Below, in pieces: positions 16,616 through 25,166 of a stretch of DNA of 64,000 bases (within the stretch, counting starts at the first letter, position 1; the number at the start of each line of letters is the position of its first letter). The DNA comes from Pseudomonas sp. GM50. GTDB lineage: Bacteria > Pseudomonadota > Gammaproteobacteria > Pseudomonadales > Pseudomonadaceae. The position numbers and the translations under genes are program-made. The stretch lies in the NCBI RefSeq assembly GCF_000282375.1, contig NZ_AKJK01000100.1, positions 62,001 to 126,000 of the forward strand. Reading direction: 5' to 3'. Below the pieces are notes generated by a model that did not search any database, was not told the DNA's origin, and saw only the letters and a program-made list of their open reading frames with translations.

Positions 16616-17374
16616 TTAGAGTTGGTAACCGTAGGATTTGATGACAGCGGCGGCTTTCGGACCTTTGAGGTAGTCAACCAGTGCCTGGGCGGCCGGGTTG
16701 TCCTTGCCCTTATTGAGGATCACCGCGTCTTGTTTGATCGGATCATGCAGATCGGCCGGAACGATCCAGGCCGAACCGCTGGTGACTTTGCCGTCTTTGT
16801 AGATCTGCGACAAGGCCACAAAACCGAGTTCGGCATTGCCGGTGGACACGAATTGGTAGGCCTGGGTGATGTTCTGGCCTTCAACGATCTTGTCTTTGAC
16901 CTTGTCGGTCAGGCCTTGCCTGGCCAGCACCTGAGTGGCGGCCAAGCCATACGGGGCAGCTTTCGGGTTGGCGATGGACAGATGCTGATACTGATTGTCG
17001 CTCAGAACTTTGCCCTTGGCGTCGACGTAACCTTCCTTGGCCGACCACAGCGCCAAGGTGCCGATGGCGTAGGTGAAGCGCGAGCCTTTGACCGTGTCGC
17101 CTTCGGTTTCGAGTTTTTTCGGGGTGGTATCGTCTGCCGAGAGGAACACTTCGAACGGCGCACCGTTTTTGATCTGGGTGTAGAACTGGCCGGTTGCACC
17201 AAAGGAGGTGACCAGTTTGTGCCCGGTGTCTTTCTCGAAATCGGCCGCAATGGCCTGGATTGGCGCGGTGAAGTTGGCAGCAACGGCGACCTGGACTTCA
17301 TCCGCCTGGGCGGACCCGAAAGCGAACACGATGAACAGGCACGCGGGGGCAAAACGTGAGGCACGAATGGTCAT
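16616..17374 (-). CDS. modA: periplasmic molybdate-binding protein
   Basis: 252 aa with a signal peptide (residues 1-24, AFGSAQA-DE). VAVAANFTAPIQAIAADFE at the mature N terminus and TSFGATGQFYTQI are the anion-binding loops of ModA. It delivers molybdate or tungstate to ModBC. First gene of the operon. An inverted repeat matching the ModE consensus lies 30 bp upstream of the start, so the operon should be repressed when molybdate is plentiful, if the host has ModE. Confidence 0.95.
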   Translation of the reverse strand: MTIRASRFAPACLFIVFAFGSAQADEVQVAVAANFTAPIQAIAADFEKDTGHKLVTSFGATGQFYTQIKNGAPFEVFLSADDTTPKKLETEGDTVKGSRFTYAIGTLALWSAKEGYVDAKGKVLSDNQYQHLSIANPKAAPYGLAATQVLARQGLTDKVKDKIVEGQNITQAYQFVSTGNAELGFVALSQIYKDGKVTSGSAWIVPADLHDPIKQDAVILNKGKDNPAAQALVDYLKGPKAAAVIKSYGYQL

Positions 17375-17403
17375 GGAACGGCTCCGTGGTAGGCGAGATG
17401 AAA

Positions 17404-17427
17404 CGCTATATATCGGAATATATAGCG
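17404..17427. promoter_or_regulatory. ModE-type operator of modABC
   Basis: CGCTATATA-TCGGAA-TATATAGCG, an inverted repeat of the CGnTATATA/TATATAnCG type bound by molybdate-loaded ModE. It lies directly upstream of modA. Confidence 0.8.
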
Positions 17428-17497
17428 AATTGCCTGTAAACGGAACTTGTTGGATGCAGAGAGCAGGTTTGGCACCGGATTTGTGGTGAGGGCGCTT

Positions 17498-17613
17498 CCT
17501 GTGGCGAGGGGGCTTACCCCCGTTGGGTTGCGAAGCAGCCTCAGAATCTAGAAGTTATCGTAGATTTTGCGAGTGCTACGCACTCGAACGGGGGCTAGCC
17601 CCCTCGCCACAGG
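17498..17613. repeat. REP/BIME between modA and the nitronate monooxygenase gene
   Basis: Inverted GTGGCGAGGGGGCT/AGCCCCCTCGCCAC ends around a degenerate centre. Confidence 0.8.
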
Positions 17614-17638
17614 AAGCCCGCTCCCACAGGTTTTGTGC

Positions 17639-18700
17639 CTAGTGAGTCAATTTGGCCAACGCCTCATCCGCCAACCGCCGGGTCAGCTCTGCCGAAGTCA
17701 TTTCAACCCCCAACGTGAACGCCTGACCGGCCCAAAGGCTGCTGAAATCCGCTTCCCCCTTGGCCCGCAGCGGCATCAACGCACCGCCCGCCAGGGGAAA
17801 CGCCGGCGCCTTGGCGCTCATCGGCCCCAGTTCACGCATCACCCGATTGAGAATCCCGCGTGCCGGGCGGCCGGTGAAAATATTGGTAACCGCCGTTTCG
17901 CTTTCCTTGGCCGTTCGCAACGCCTTTTGGTGAGAAGCGCTGACCTTGGCCTCCGGCGTGAACAAATAAGCCGTACCCACCTGGACCGCCGAAGCGCCCA
18001 GCAGAAACGCCGCCGCGACACCCCGCGCATCGCCAATCCCGCCCGCCGCAATCACCGGCACATTCACCGCATCGACAATTTGTGGCACCAGGGCAAAGGT
18101 CCCCACTTGGCTGCTCAGGTCATCACTGAGGAACATCCCCCGGTGGCCGCCGGCCTCGTAACCCATGGCGATGATCGCGTCGCAGCCATGTTGTTCCAGC
18201 CAGACGGCTTCTTCGACCGTAGTCGCCGAGGAGAGGATTTTCGCCCCGGTGGCTTTTACCCGATCCAACAGAGACTTTTCCGGCAGGCCAAAGTGAAAAC
18301 TCACCACTGCAGGACGAAACTCTTCGATCACTTCGCAGGCCGTATTATCGAACGGAGCGCGATTGCACACCGGCGTCGGCGCGTCGAAATCGACCCCCAG
18401 TTCCCGGTAATACGGTTCCAGCAGATTTTTCCAGTCCCGAGCGCGTTGCTCATCGGGTGCCGGAGGTTGATGGCAGAAGAAATTCACGCTGAACGGGCGC
18501 TGGGTCTGTTGGCGAATCGTTTTCAGCTCCTCGCGCAACTGCTCGATGCTCAGCATCGCGGCGGGCATCGAGCCCAGGCCGCCAGCGTTGCTCACCGCAA
18601 TCACCATGGCCGACGTCGTCGCGCCGGCCAAGGGGCCCTGGATGATCGGCAGTTCGATCCCGAGCAGGTCAAGAATGCGGGTGTCTGGCCATTGACTCAT
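17639..18700 (-). CDS. nitronate monooxygenase family flavoprotein
   Basis: 353-aa FMN-dependent TIM-barrel oxidase of the NMO/2-nitropropane dioxygenase family, which detoxifies alkyl nitronates such as propionate 3-nitronate. Evidence: N-terminal LGIELPIIQGPLAGATT, SFHFGLP, IAMGYEAGGHRG (substrate-loop motif with the proposed catalytic His), VPVIAAGGIGDARGVAAAF and GASAVQVGTAYLFTPEA (FMN phosphate binding). Start at 18700, chosen because GGAGA lies upstream and the protein then begins MSQWPDTRIL as family members do. Transcribed away from acuI-like gene 18861. Confidence 0.85.
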   Translation of the reverse strand: MSQWPDTRILDLLGIELPIIQGPLAGATTSAMVIAVSNAGGLGSMPAAMLSIEQLREELKTIRQQTQRPFSVNFFCHQPPAPDEQRARDWKNLLEPYYRELGVDFDAPTPVCNRAPFDNTACEVIEEFRPAVVSFHFGLPEKSLLDRVKATGAKILSSATTVEEAVWLEQHGCDAIIAMGYEAGGHRGMFLSDDLSSQVGTFALVPQIVDAVNVPVIAAGGIGDARGVAAAFLLGASAVQVGTAYLFTPEAKVSASHQKALRTAKESETAVTNIFTGRPARGILNRVMRELGPMSAKAPAFPLAGGALMPLRAKGEADFSSLWAGQAFTLGVEMTSAELTRRLADEALAKLTH

Positions 18701-18860
18701 GTGCAGTGTTCTCCGACGTCGGTAGAAGCGAATTTGTATCAGCAATGACTGACCCAAGGCCAGTCGAGTTTGAGGATTGGCTTAAAGTCGGCTACGGCGA
18801 TGTGCTTTCATGTGCTATTTCAACAGCACGACAACTGAGTGATTCCATCGGGAGGCAGTG

Positions 18861-19844
18861 ATGTTCAAAGGCATTTTGATCGACAAGGACGACAACGGTT
18901 ACCGGGCCACCTTGCAAGAGATCAGTGACGATCAATTGCCTGAAGGCGATGTGACGGTGCGCGTGGCGTACAGCACGCTGAACTTCAAGGATGGCCTGGC
19001 GATCACCGGTAGCAGCCCGGTGGTGCGCAAATTCCCGATGGTGCCGGGGATCGATCTGGCGGGCACTGTCGAAGTCAGCGGTCATCCGGACTACAAGGTC
19101 GGTGATCAAATCCTGCTCAATGGCTGGGGTGTGGGCGAAGGACATTGGGGCGGATTGGCGCAGAAAGCTCGCCTGAATGGCGACTGGCTGATCCCGTTGC
19201 CCAAAGCATTCACCGCCGCGCAAGCGATGGCCATCGGCACGGCCGGTTACACGGCGATGCTGAGCATCCTGGCGCTGGAGCACAACGGCGTGACCCCCGA
19301 TCAAGGCGAAGTGCTGGTGACGGGCGCCAATGGTGGCGTAGGTAGTTTCGCCATCGCGCTGCTGAGCAAACTCGGCTATCGCGTGGTGGCGTCCACCGGC
19401 CGCACCGCCGAGCACGACTACCTCAAGCAATTGGGTGCCAGTGAAATCATCGATCGCGCCACGTTGTCGGAGCCGGGCAAACCATTGGCCAAGGAACGTT
19501 GGGCTGCAGTGATCGATTCGGTCGGCAGCCACACGCTGGCCAATGCTTGCGCAAGCACTCGGGCCAACGGCACTGTCGCTGCCTGCGGTCTGGCACAAGG
19601 CATGGACTTTCCAGCCTCCGTCGCGCCGTTCATTTTGCGCGGTGTGACCCTGGCCGGCATCAACAGCGTGACCCAACCCAAAGCCAGGCGGATACTGGCC
19701 TGGAATCGCCTGGCCAAGGATCTGGACTTCGCCTTGCTGCCGCTGATCAGTCACGAAATCGGCTTGAGTGAAGCCATCGACGCGGCGCCGCGCTTGCTCG
19801 CCGGCCAATTGCGCGGTCGGGTGGTGGTCGACGTCAATCGTTGA
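18861..19844 (+). CDS. YhdH/AcuI-type quinone oxidoreductase
   Basis: 327-aa zinc-free medium-chain dehydrogenase of the YhdH/AcuI group; characterised members reduce acrylyl-CoA with NADPH. Key features are YSTLNFKDGLAITG, MVPGIDLAGTV, GVGEGHWGG, IGTAGYTAMLSILAL and the nucleotide loop VLVTGANGGVGSFAI. The C-terminal motif INSV then PKARRILAW is characteristic of the subgroup. GGAGG 6 bp before ATG 18861. Substrate specificity is not proven by sequence. Confidence 0.85.
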   Translation: MFKGILIDKDDNGYRATLQEISDDQLPEGDVTVRVAYSTLNFKDGLAITGSSPVVRKFPMVPGIDLAGTVEVSGHPDYKVGDQILLNGWGVGEGHWGGLAQKARLNGDWLIPLPKAFTAAQAMAIGTAGYTAMLSILALEHNGVTPDQGEVLVTGANGGVGSFAIALLSKLGYRVVASTGRTAEHDYLKQLGASEIIDRATLSEPGKPLAKERWAAVIDSVGSHTLANACASTRANGTVAACGLAQGMDFPASVAPFILRGVTLAGINSVTQPKARRILAWNRLAKDLDFALLPLISHEIGLSEAIDAAPRLLAGQLRGRVVVDVNR

Positions 19845-19904
19845 TCATTGATCGTCTCGGCGCCAATCAAACAGACAAACTGTAGAAACAAGGAACTAGC
19901 GACA

Positions 19905-20393
19905 ATGGATGTAAAGCTGCGTGAAGTGCTGCCCTTTAGCGTCTCGGGATTGCAGGTGCGAACCCTTAATGCCGCAGAACAGCAGCCAGATACCGCGCGT
20001 ATCGGCCCTATGTGGGAACAATTTTTCGTTGAGGACGTTTTCGACAAGATCGCCCACAAACAGCCGGATTCCTTTATGTACGGCGTCTATTCCAACTACG
20101 AGTCCGACGCATCGGGCCACTTCGATGTAACCGCGGGTGCTGCGGTCACTGCGCCCTCCGAGGACTTTGCGCAGATTCAGATTGAGGGCGGCGATTACCT
20201 GGTGTTCAGTGCCAAAGGGCCGATGCCCGACAGCGTCATTCAGACGTGGGGCCTGATCTGGGCTTACTTCGAGGATAACCCGCAAGTTCGCCGCAAGTTC
20301 GCCACGGACTTCGAGGTCTACACCGGTCCGGAGTCCGTGGCGGTCTACATCGGCATTCAGGACTCAGCCGCGTTTTCGCGTTCCAGCAACTGA
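19905..20393 (+). CDS. GyrI-like effector-binding domain protein
   Basis: 162-aa free-standing effector-binding domain (AraC E-bind/GyrI-like): SVSGLQVRT near the start, then FMYGVYSNYESDASGHFDV, YLVFSAKGPMPDSVIQTW and FEVYTGP, the usual two SHS2 modules that bind small hydrophobic ligands. No DNA-binding domain. Start at 19905 with AAGGA upstream. Its 3' end overlaps the convergent ada gene by 37 bp. Function may be small-molecule hydrolysis or sequestration. Confidence 0.75.
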   Translation: MDVKLREVLPFSVSGLQVRTLNAAEQQPDTARIGPMWEQFFVEDVFDKIAHKQPDSFMYGVYSNYESDASGHFDVTAGAAVTAPSEDFAQIQIEGGDYLVFSAKGPMPDSVIQTWGLIWAYFEDNPQVRRKFATDFEVYTGPESVAVYIGIQDSAAFSRSSN

Positions 20394-21430
20394 CGCTTGC
20401 GCTCCACGCCCCAGCGATAGCCCGACAGGTTGCCGTCGCTGCGCACCACGCGATGGCAAGGGATCGCCACCGCCAGGCTGTTCGCGCCGCAGGCCTGAGC
20501 CACGGCGCGTACGGCTTTGGGCGCGCCGATGCGCTGAGCGATATCGGCATAACTGGCGGTGCTGCCAGCGGGAATCTCCCGCAGGGCTTGCCACACCCGC
20601 TCCTGGAACGCCGTGCCGCGTACGTCCAGCGGCAAGTCCAGGCCAAGCGCCGGGGCTTCGATAAAGCCCACCACTTTAGCGATCAACTGCTCGAACTCAT
20701 GATCGGCACCAATCAGGTTGGCGCGCCGAAACTTGTCCTGCAGATCACAGACCAATTGATGCGGATCGTCCCCCAGCAGAATCGCGCAGACGCCGCGCTC
20801 ACTTTGCGCCACCAGAATCGCTCCCAGAGAGCACTGGCCGACGGCAAAACGAATGTCGTTGTTCTGCCCGGCCGCGCGGTAATCGCCAGGTTTCATGCCC
20901 AGCAGTTGATCGGCGGCCTCATAGAAACGGCTGTTGGAGTTGAATCCGGCGTCATACAGCGCGTCGGTGACCGTGCCGCCGTCCGCCAGGCGTTCGCGAA
21001 CCTTGCGTGAGCGATGGGCAGTGGCGTAACCCTTGGGCGTCAGGCCGGTGATGGCCTTGAACACGCGATGGAAGTGGAAACTGCTCAGGCCGGCAGCGTC
21101 CGCCAGTTCATTCAACGCCGGTAGCGTCTCGGCGGATTCAATGTGACGGCATGCGGCGGCCACGGTCGTGGCGTGTTGTGCGGCGACGTCGCTTTGATCC
21201 TTCGCGGCCCGTTTGCTGGGACGATAACCCGCTGCCTGGGCTTGCTCGGCGGTGTCGAAGAATTCGACATTCTGCGGCTTCGGCAAACGTGCCAGGCTGC
21301 TGGGGCGGCAGTAGATGCCGGTGGTTTTCACCGCATACACAAACTGCCCGTCGGCGCGGGGATCGCGCGCGACCACGGCGGCCCAGCGAGGATCGTTCTC
21401 GGTGGCGATTTTTGTCGATTGAGTTGTCAT
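20357..21430 (-). CDS. ada: Ada-type methyltransferase/regulator with degenerate zinc site
   Basis: 357 aa with the full Ada layout: N-terminal Ada zinc-binding domain (residues 15-80), AraC-type HTH (about 95-175: AADAAGLSSFHFHRVFKAIT-like segment) and C-terminal O6-alkylguanine-DNA methyltransferase (about 190-357) with the acceptor motif IPCHRVV. The N-terminal domain keeps the first Cys (Cys41 in GIYCRPSS) but has Ser45, Ser72 and Ala75 where E. coli Ada has Cys42, Cys69 and Cys72, so it cannot bind zinc as Ada does; phosphotriester sensing is doubtful. Start chosen at 21430 (GGAG upstream). Last gene of an alkylation-repair operon after alkB. Confidence 0.85.
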   Translation of the reverse strand: MTTQSTKIATENDPRWAAVVARDPRADGQFVYAVKTTGIYCRPSSLARLPKPQNVEFFDTAEQAQAAGYRPSKRAAKDQSDVAAQHATTVAAACRHIESAETLPALNELADAAGLSSFHFHRVFKAITGLTPKGYATAHRSRKVRERLADGGTVTDALYDAGFNSNSRFYEAADQLLGMKPGDYRAAGQNNDIRFAVGQCSLGAILVAQSERGVCAILLGDDPHQLVCDLQDKFRRANLIGADHEFEQLIAKVVGFIEAPALGLDLPLDVRGTAFQERVWQALREIPAGSTASYADIAQRIGAPKAVRAVAQACGANSLAVAIPCHRVVRSDGNLSGYRWGVERKRQLLERENAAES

Positions 21431-21517
21431 GGCTTCATCTCCGTTGACCCGTTTCATGCAGATTAACCAGCCGACAGAGGCGCCACACTCCGGGTCTTGC
21501 GGTTGAATTCAACGGTT

Positions 21518-22198
21518 TCATCCCGCGGTACGAAAGGTGAAGTTGATCCGTTGTTCGCCCAACTGAGGGTGATAACCCTCCTTGATCGGTAATATGCCGT
21601 GATAACGCAAACGATCCACGCCGCCCCACACCACGATATCGCCATGCAACAGCGGCACCCGCTGACTTTTGGCACTGCGTTCGAAGCCACCGAACAGGAA
21701 CGTCGCCGGCAACCCCAAGGACACCGACACAATGGGCGCCGCGTAGGAATCTTCGTTTTTGTCCTGATGCAACGACATCCTGGCACCGGGAATATAGCGG
21801 TTGATCAGGCAGGAATCCGGTACGAAATCGATAAACCCTGCCTCTCGCGCCGCCGCTTGCGCCAACTCGAAAAACACCTTAGGCATTTCCGGCCAAGGGT
21901 CGCCAGTCTGCGGATCATTGCGGGTGTATTGGTAGCCGCTGCGGTCGGTGGTCCAGCCCCAGGTGCCGCAACTGCTCAGTGCAACCGACATGGTAAAGCC
22001 GCCGGGCGTGACCATCTGCCGAAAGGGCGCGGCCGCCAGAACCGACTCCAGGGCCGGTAGCAACCGCTCGAGCCAAGGCAGGGCGAAGCCTCTGAGAACG
22101 TAGGATTGTTCGCCGATTTGCTCGCGCCTGGGTTGTTGCTCGGGTTCGGCGTCGGCAAACAGATCGAAGGTGATCGGGCTCATGGGGTCATAGCGCAT
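21518..22198 (-). CDS. alkB: AlkB DNA oxidative demethylase
   Basis: 226 aa. Fe(II)/2-oxoglutarate dioxygenase that removes methyl groups from 1-methyladenine and 3-methylcytosine. Motifs: INRYIPGARMSLHQDKNE (iron ligands in HxD), GDIVVWGG, LRYHGI (third ligand His) and the 2OG-binding RINFTFR at the C terminus. The ATG at 22198 overlaps the end of the upstream oxygenase gene by 11 bp; an alternative start MSPITFDLF lies 15 bp on. Middle gene of the repair operon. Confidence 0.9.
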   Translation of the reverse strand: MRYDPMSPITFDLFADAEPEQQPRREQIGEQSYVLRGFALPWLERLLPALESVLAAAPFRQMVTPGGFTMSVALSSCGTWGWTTDRSGYQYTRNDPQTGDPWPEMPKVFFELAQAAAREAGFIDFVPDSCLINRYIPGARMSLHQDKNEDSYAAPIVSVSLGLPATFLFGGFERSAKSQRVPLLHGDIVVWGGVDRLRYHGILPIKEGYHPQLGEQRINFTFRTAG

Positions 22199-22919
22199 CG
22201 TGAAAGATGATTCCAAGGGTATGCCGTTTTCCACTGTGCAGGCGACTCACCCCGTGACGCATGGTCACTCGGTAATAGCCGCGAACGCCTTTTACCGGGC
22301 GCTGATTCACGGCAAAAATCAACGCGTCGCCTTTCTTCAGATCGATGACTTGCGGGCGCGACTGCATCCGTGGACGTTGTTCAGTCAGCACAAATTCACC
22401 GCCGGTGAAATCCTCGTTCGGTTCTGACAGAAGAATCGCTACTTGCAGCGGGAAGACGTGTTCGCCGTACAGATCCTGATGCAGACAGTTGTAGTCCTGA
22501 GGCCCATATTGCAGCAACAAAGGTGTCGGGCGTTCCTGACCGGCGGCATGACAGCGTTGCAAAAATGCTTCGTGTGATTCGGGGAAACGGGTCGGCAGGT
22601 CCATGCATTCGTACCAGCGATTGGCGATCGGAACCAGTCGAGGGTAGAGCGCGCTACGCAACCGGGCCACCGGATCCGGCAGCGGGTACTTGAAGTACTT
22701 GTACTCACCACGGCCAAAACCATGGCGAGCCATCACCACTTTCGAGCGAAAGGGTTCGGGCCGGTCGTACAGGGCGCTTACTTCATCGCAAGTCTCATGG
22801 CTTAAAAACGATCTGATGACTGCGCAGCCGTCCTGATCGAGTTGCTGCGCAAGCGCGCCCCAGTCGAGGGCATCGTGGTGAATAGGGTCGGTAAACAAGG
22901 GTTCTGCCTCCTTGACCAA
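22188..22919 (-). CDS. 2OG-Fe(II) oxygenase of the alkylation-repair operon
   Basis: 243-aa dioxygenase with the double-stranded beta-helix residues of the prolyl-hydroxylase-like group: NCLHQDLYGEHVFPLQVAI (HxD), DFTGGEFVLTEQRPR, KGDALIFAVNQRPVKG, YRVTMRHGVSRLHSG (His and 2OG-binding Arg). It is first in an operon with alkB and ada, an association seen widely in pseudomonads, so a role in alkylation damage or its by-products is likely, but the substrate is unknown. Confidence 0.8.
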   Translation of the reverse strand: MVKEAEPLFTDPIHHDALDWGALAQQLDQDGCAVIRSFLSHETCDEVSALYDRPEPFRSKVVMARHGFGRGEYKYFKYPLPDPVARLRSALYPRLVPIANRWYECMDLPTRFPESHEAFLQRCHAAGQERPTPLLLQYGPQDYNCLHQDLYGEHVFPLQVAILLSEPNEDFTGGEFVLTEQRPRMQSRPQVIDLKKGDALIFAVNQRPVKGVRGYYRVTMRHGVSRLHSGKRHTLGIIFHDAL

Positions 22920-23025
22920 AAGGTCGAGGCGGCCAGTTTAGTGAGCGTTGCGGGAGTGGACACTCCGGCGCTTGCGGTCGAATTCGAAAGGGGAGCAGAC
23001 GTCCATGTTGTCGCTCCAGATCGCT

Positions 23026-23202
23026 TTACAGCGCTTTGCTCACGCTGATCTCGCTGATGACATCTTCAGTCTGGCCATGAATAACGTCCAGTGCAGCCTT
23101 GGCTTCTTCTTCGGTGCCGTTTTCCAGCTGGGCGAATTCGAAGCGGCGCTCGCCGTTGAGTTTGTATTTGATGACGTACTTGGTCGTCTGGGCCACGGTC
23201 AT
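23026..23202 (-). CDS. small acidic-basic hypothetical protein
   Basis: 58-aa open frame, ATG 23202 with AGGCAGGT upstream and TAA at 23026. It reads MTVAQTTKYVIKYKLNGE, then RRFEFAQLENGTEEEAKAAL and a C-terminal GQTEDVISEISVSKAL: two strands, a helix and a strand. The even codon usage and good RBS point to a real gene. Function unknown; same strand as the DUF1883 gene 22 bp upstream, so probably cotranscribed. Confidence 0.6.
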   Translation of the reverse strand: MTVAQTTKYVIKYKLNGERRFEFAQLENGTEEEAKAALDVIHGQTEDVISEISVSKAL

Positions 23203-23224
23203 ACCTGCCTGTTTTGGTGTGGGC

Positions 23225-23527
23225 TCAGCTCAGTTTCGAGCTGGAGCGGCGGATGATTTTGATCGAGTGGGTCAGGGTCGGTTTGCGGGTCACGCTGATC
23301 GGCCGGCGATTGACCGTGTCGATGGTGATGTTCCAGAAACCGGTGCTTGGCGCAGTGATGCGGGCCGGGAAGGTGTCGAATGCGCCGCCGTGGTAAGTAT
23401 GACGGCCGCCATTCTTGAAGCTGCGGAAGTTAGCGTCATTCATCAAGCGGATGTTGCACATTTGGGAGCACTGGATGACGACGATGTCGTCTTCGTTGAG
23501 GTGCTCGCGCTGGTGGATAAATTTCAT
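23225..23527 (-). CDS. DUF1883 family protein
   Basis: 100 aa, matching the small DUF1883 family: MKFIHQREHLNEDDIVVI, QCSQMCNIRLMNDANFRSF, GGAFDTFPARITAPSTGFWN, TRKPTLTHSIKIIRR. Predicted mainly beta. Strong RBS TGGAGGCG. Function unknown in the family. Confidence 0.75.
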   Translation of the reverse strand: MKFIHQREHLNEDDIVVIQCSQMCNIRLMNDANFRSFKNGGRHTYHGGAFDTFPARITAPSTGFWNITIDTVNRRPISVTRKPTLTHSIKIIRRSSSKLS

Positions 23528-23739
23528 GAGGCGCCTCCAGAAGGGCTTTTTCTACAAAATCAAAACGATAGCATGGGCGATTGGCGCAGTTTATCAGCCC
23601 GAACAGGTTATTATCCGGCTGTCGGGGTCCGCTTTGACAATTAAAAACAGTTATTCGGAATTCTATGAGCGATAAAAGCAATGAGCCTCGGAGAAAAACA
23701 GTATTTGTGCTGTCGGAGGGTCTTTATCGGAGGTTTTGT

Positions 23740-24096
23740 ATGAAGTGGGGTGTTCTGGTCGTGCCGTTTGCATTGGCAGTGGGTGGATGTGCGACTGTCT
23801 CGGACATCAATGAGTCGCTGCCTACTATGAGCGTGATTTCAGGCAAGAAACCCCATGAGTACGCGCAGTGCCTGGTCGAGAAACTGGCCGATAGCCGTGG
23901 AGCCCTGCAAGTCGAGCCGCAGAAGGACGGTGTGCGGGTTATCGTGCCGCAGAAGTTCTCGTCGGGGCCGGCAGCGGTGTTTGACATCGAAGATCGCTCC
24001 GGCGGCAGCAGCATCAAGCTGCATGAACGCATCTCCAATGTGCCATTGCGCCCATGGGATGTGCGCAATGCCGCCACCGCGTGCATTTCCGGCTGA
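23740..24096 (+). CDS. small lipoprotein
   Basis: 118 aa beginning MKWGVLVVPFALAVGGCAT: lipoprotein signal with Cys at residue 17 (AVGGC lipobox, slightly atypical). Start at 23740 fits GGAGG 6 bp upstream. The mature part (SVISGKKPHEYAQCLVEKLA, GVRVIVPQKF, DIEDRSGGSSIKLHER) looks like a small alpha/beta envelope protein. Ends 23 bp before a strong terminator. Confidence 0.65.
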   Translation: MKWGVLVVPFALAVGGCATVSDINESLPTMSVISGKKPHEYAQCLVEKLADSRGALQVEPQKDGVRVIVPQKFSSGPAAVFDIEDRSGGSSIKLHERISNVPLRPWDVRNAATACISG

Positions 24097-24119
24097 TAAA
24101 CTACCCCCAGTCAGCATCG

Positions 24120-24148
24120 ATGCCGTCAAAGTCGCGCTTTGACGGCAT
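24120..24148 (+). terminator. terminator of the lipoprotein gene
   Basis: Perfect 12-bp stem ATGCCGTCAAAG/CTTTGACGGCAT with a 5-nt loop, then TGTCATTTC. Confidence 0.8.
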
Positions 24149-24168
24149 TGTCATTTCTGGAGTCAAGC

Positions 24169-24399
24169 ATGAAGCGAGAGCAGGTGCGGGAGCGCCACGC
24201 AGAGGGTCATATCTGTGCCACCCACGTGATTCAGAACCCGGCGAATCCGGGGGAGTGGATCGTGTTTTTCAAGAAAAGCGCCGGGCGCAGTTTTTTCCTG
24301 GTGGATGACAACGATGAAGTCGAGTCCTTCAGTCGCCTCGACGATTTAATCGAGACCGTGCGCGGGCTCGGGATCAAATTCGCCGAAATCCATATGTAG
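24169..24399 (+). CDS. small hypothetical protein
   Basis: 76 aa from ATG 24169 (GGAG 9 bp upstream): MKREQVRERHAEGHICATHV, then PGEWIVFFKKSAGRSFFLVD and a C-terminal helix DDLIETVRGLGIKFAEIHM. Small cytoplasmic alpha/beta protein; no family recognised. Lies directly behind the lipoprotein terminator, so readthrough or its own promoter must drive it. Confidence 0.6.
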   Translation: MKREQVRERHAEGHICATHVIQNPANPGEWIVFFKKSAGRSFFLVDDNDEVESFSRLDDLIETVRGLGIKFAEIHM

Positions 24400-24414
24400 G
24401 GGCAGCGAGAAACC

Positions 24415-24519
24415 TGTAGGAGCGAGGCTTGCCCGCGAAGAACGATGACGCGTAATACCTGAAAAAACGCGGTGCATTCTTCGCGGGCAAGTCGGATCGC
24501 CGCACCGCTCGCTCCTACA
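24415..24519. repeat. REP/BIME, TGTAGGAGCGAGGCTTGCCCGC family
   Basis: TGTAGGAGCGAGGCTTGCCC and a degenerate inverted copy (GCGGGCAAG...CTCGCTCCTACA) separated by about 50 bp. Confidence 0.85.
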
Positions 24520-24556
24520 AGATTTGTGTAGCTCAAGTTTCTCGACATGGGGAGAG

Positions 24557-24838
24557 TTACTTGCAGACCACCACCACGCTGCGGTTTTTGTAGTTCCCGA
24601 CGTCGGCCCCCAGGGTCTTGTCGCTTTCCTTGGTCGAAGGTGTGCCGTCGGTACCGACAATTCGATAGCCGGTGCCGGCGCACGAGGCATCGGCTTTTTC
24701 GTAGCAACTGGCCCAGGCGTTGGCTTCCCCGGAGCAATCGATGCTCAGGCCTTGCTCGCCATTTTTCAGGTAAGTCGTCTCAGACGTGGCACACCCGCTC
24801 AGGGCCAGGACTGCGATCAGTGGCAAAAATTTATTCAT
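24557..24838 (-). CDS. small lipoprotein
   Basis: 93 aa starting MNKFLPLIAVLALSGCATSE: clean lipobox LSGC with Cys16. The mature part has four Cys (CSGEANAWASCYEKADASC and a C-terminal VVVVCK), which could form disulfides in the periplasm. Start taken at 24838, since the longer frame would bury the signal. No named family. Confidence 0.65.
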   Translation of the reverse strand: MNKFLPLIAVLALSGCATSETTYLKNGEQGLSIDCSGEANAWASCYEKADASCAGTGYRIVGTDGTPSTKESDKTLGADVGNYKNRSVVVVCK

Positions 24839-24938
24839 GTCGTGATGGTCGTCAGTGATGGTGGCTAAAAGCTGTGACCGCGGCGGCATCGAAAGGTTAT
24901 AGCCAATGGCCATTTCTTTGCAGGCAATCACAAAAAAG

Positions 24939-24958
24939 CCCTGCGCAAAGGCAGGGCT
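24939..24958 (-). terminator. terminator of the 24978 gene
   Basis: AGCCCTGC-GCAA-AGGCAGGGCT-type stem with TTTTTTG downstream on the minus strand. Confidence 0.75.
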
Positions 24959-24977
24959 GCGTCATGTCAGGCTCAGC

Positions 24978-25166
24978 TCAAGGCTTGTCCTTGCCACGCC
25001 GCTTGGGGGCTGCGGGTTGATCTTGCAACACCGATGCCACTTCGATCGCCAACGCTTCCGTAGGGAACGGCCCGGCAATATTCTCGCCGCCGACGCTGTC
25101 TACCCACCACTGGCCGTCTTTCGCCTGATTGATCAGGTACCCGTTAACGCTTTTTGCTGCCGACAT
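24978..25166 (-). CDS. small hypothetical protein
   Basis: 62 aa: MSAAKSVNGYLINQAKDGQ, WWVDSVGGENIAGPF, then a helix and a basic tail PAAPKRRGKDKP. The GYLINQAKDGQWW... pattern forms a small beta-hairpin domain. GAGGCAGATAG precedes the ATG. Function unknown. The 25167-25447 interval to the right is noncoding and must hold the divergent promoters of this gene and galU. Confidence 0.6.
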   Translation of the reverse strand: MSAAKSVNGYLINQAKDGQWWVDSVGGENIAGPFPTEALAIEVASVLQDQPAAPKRRGKDKP

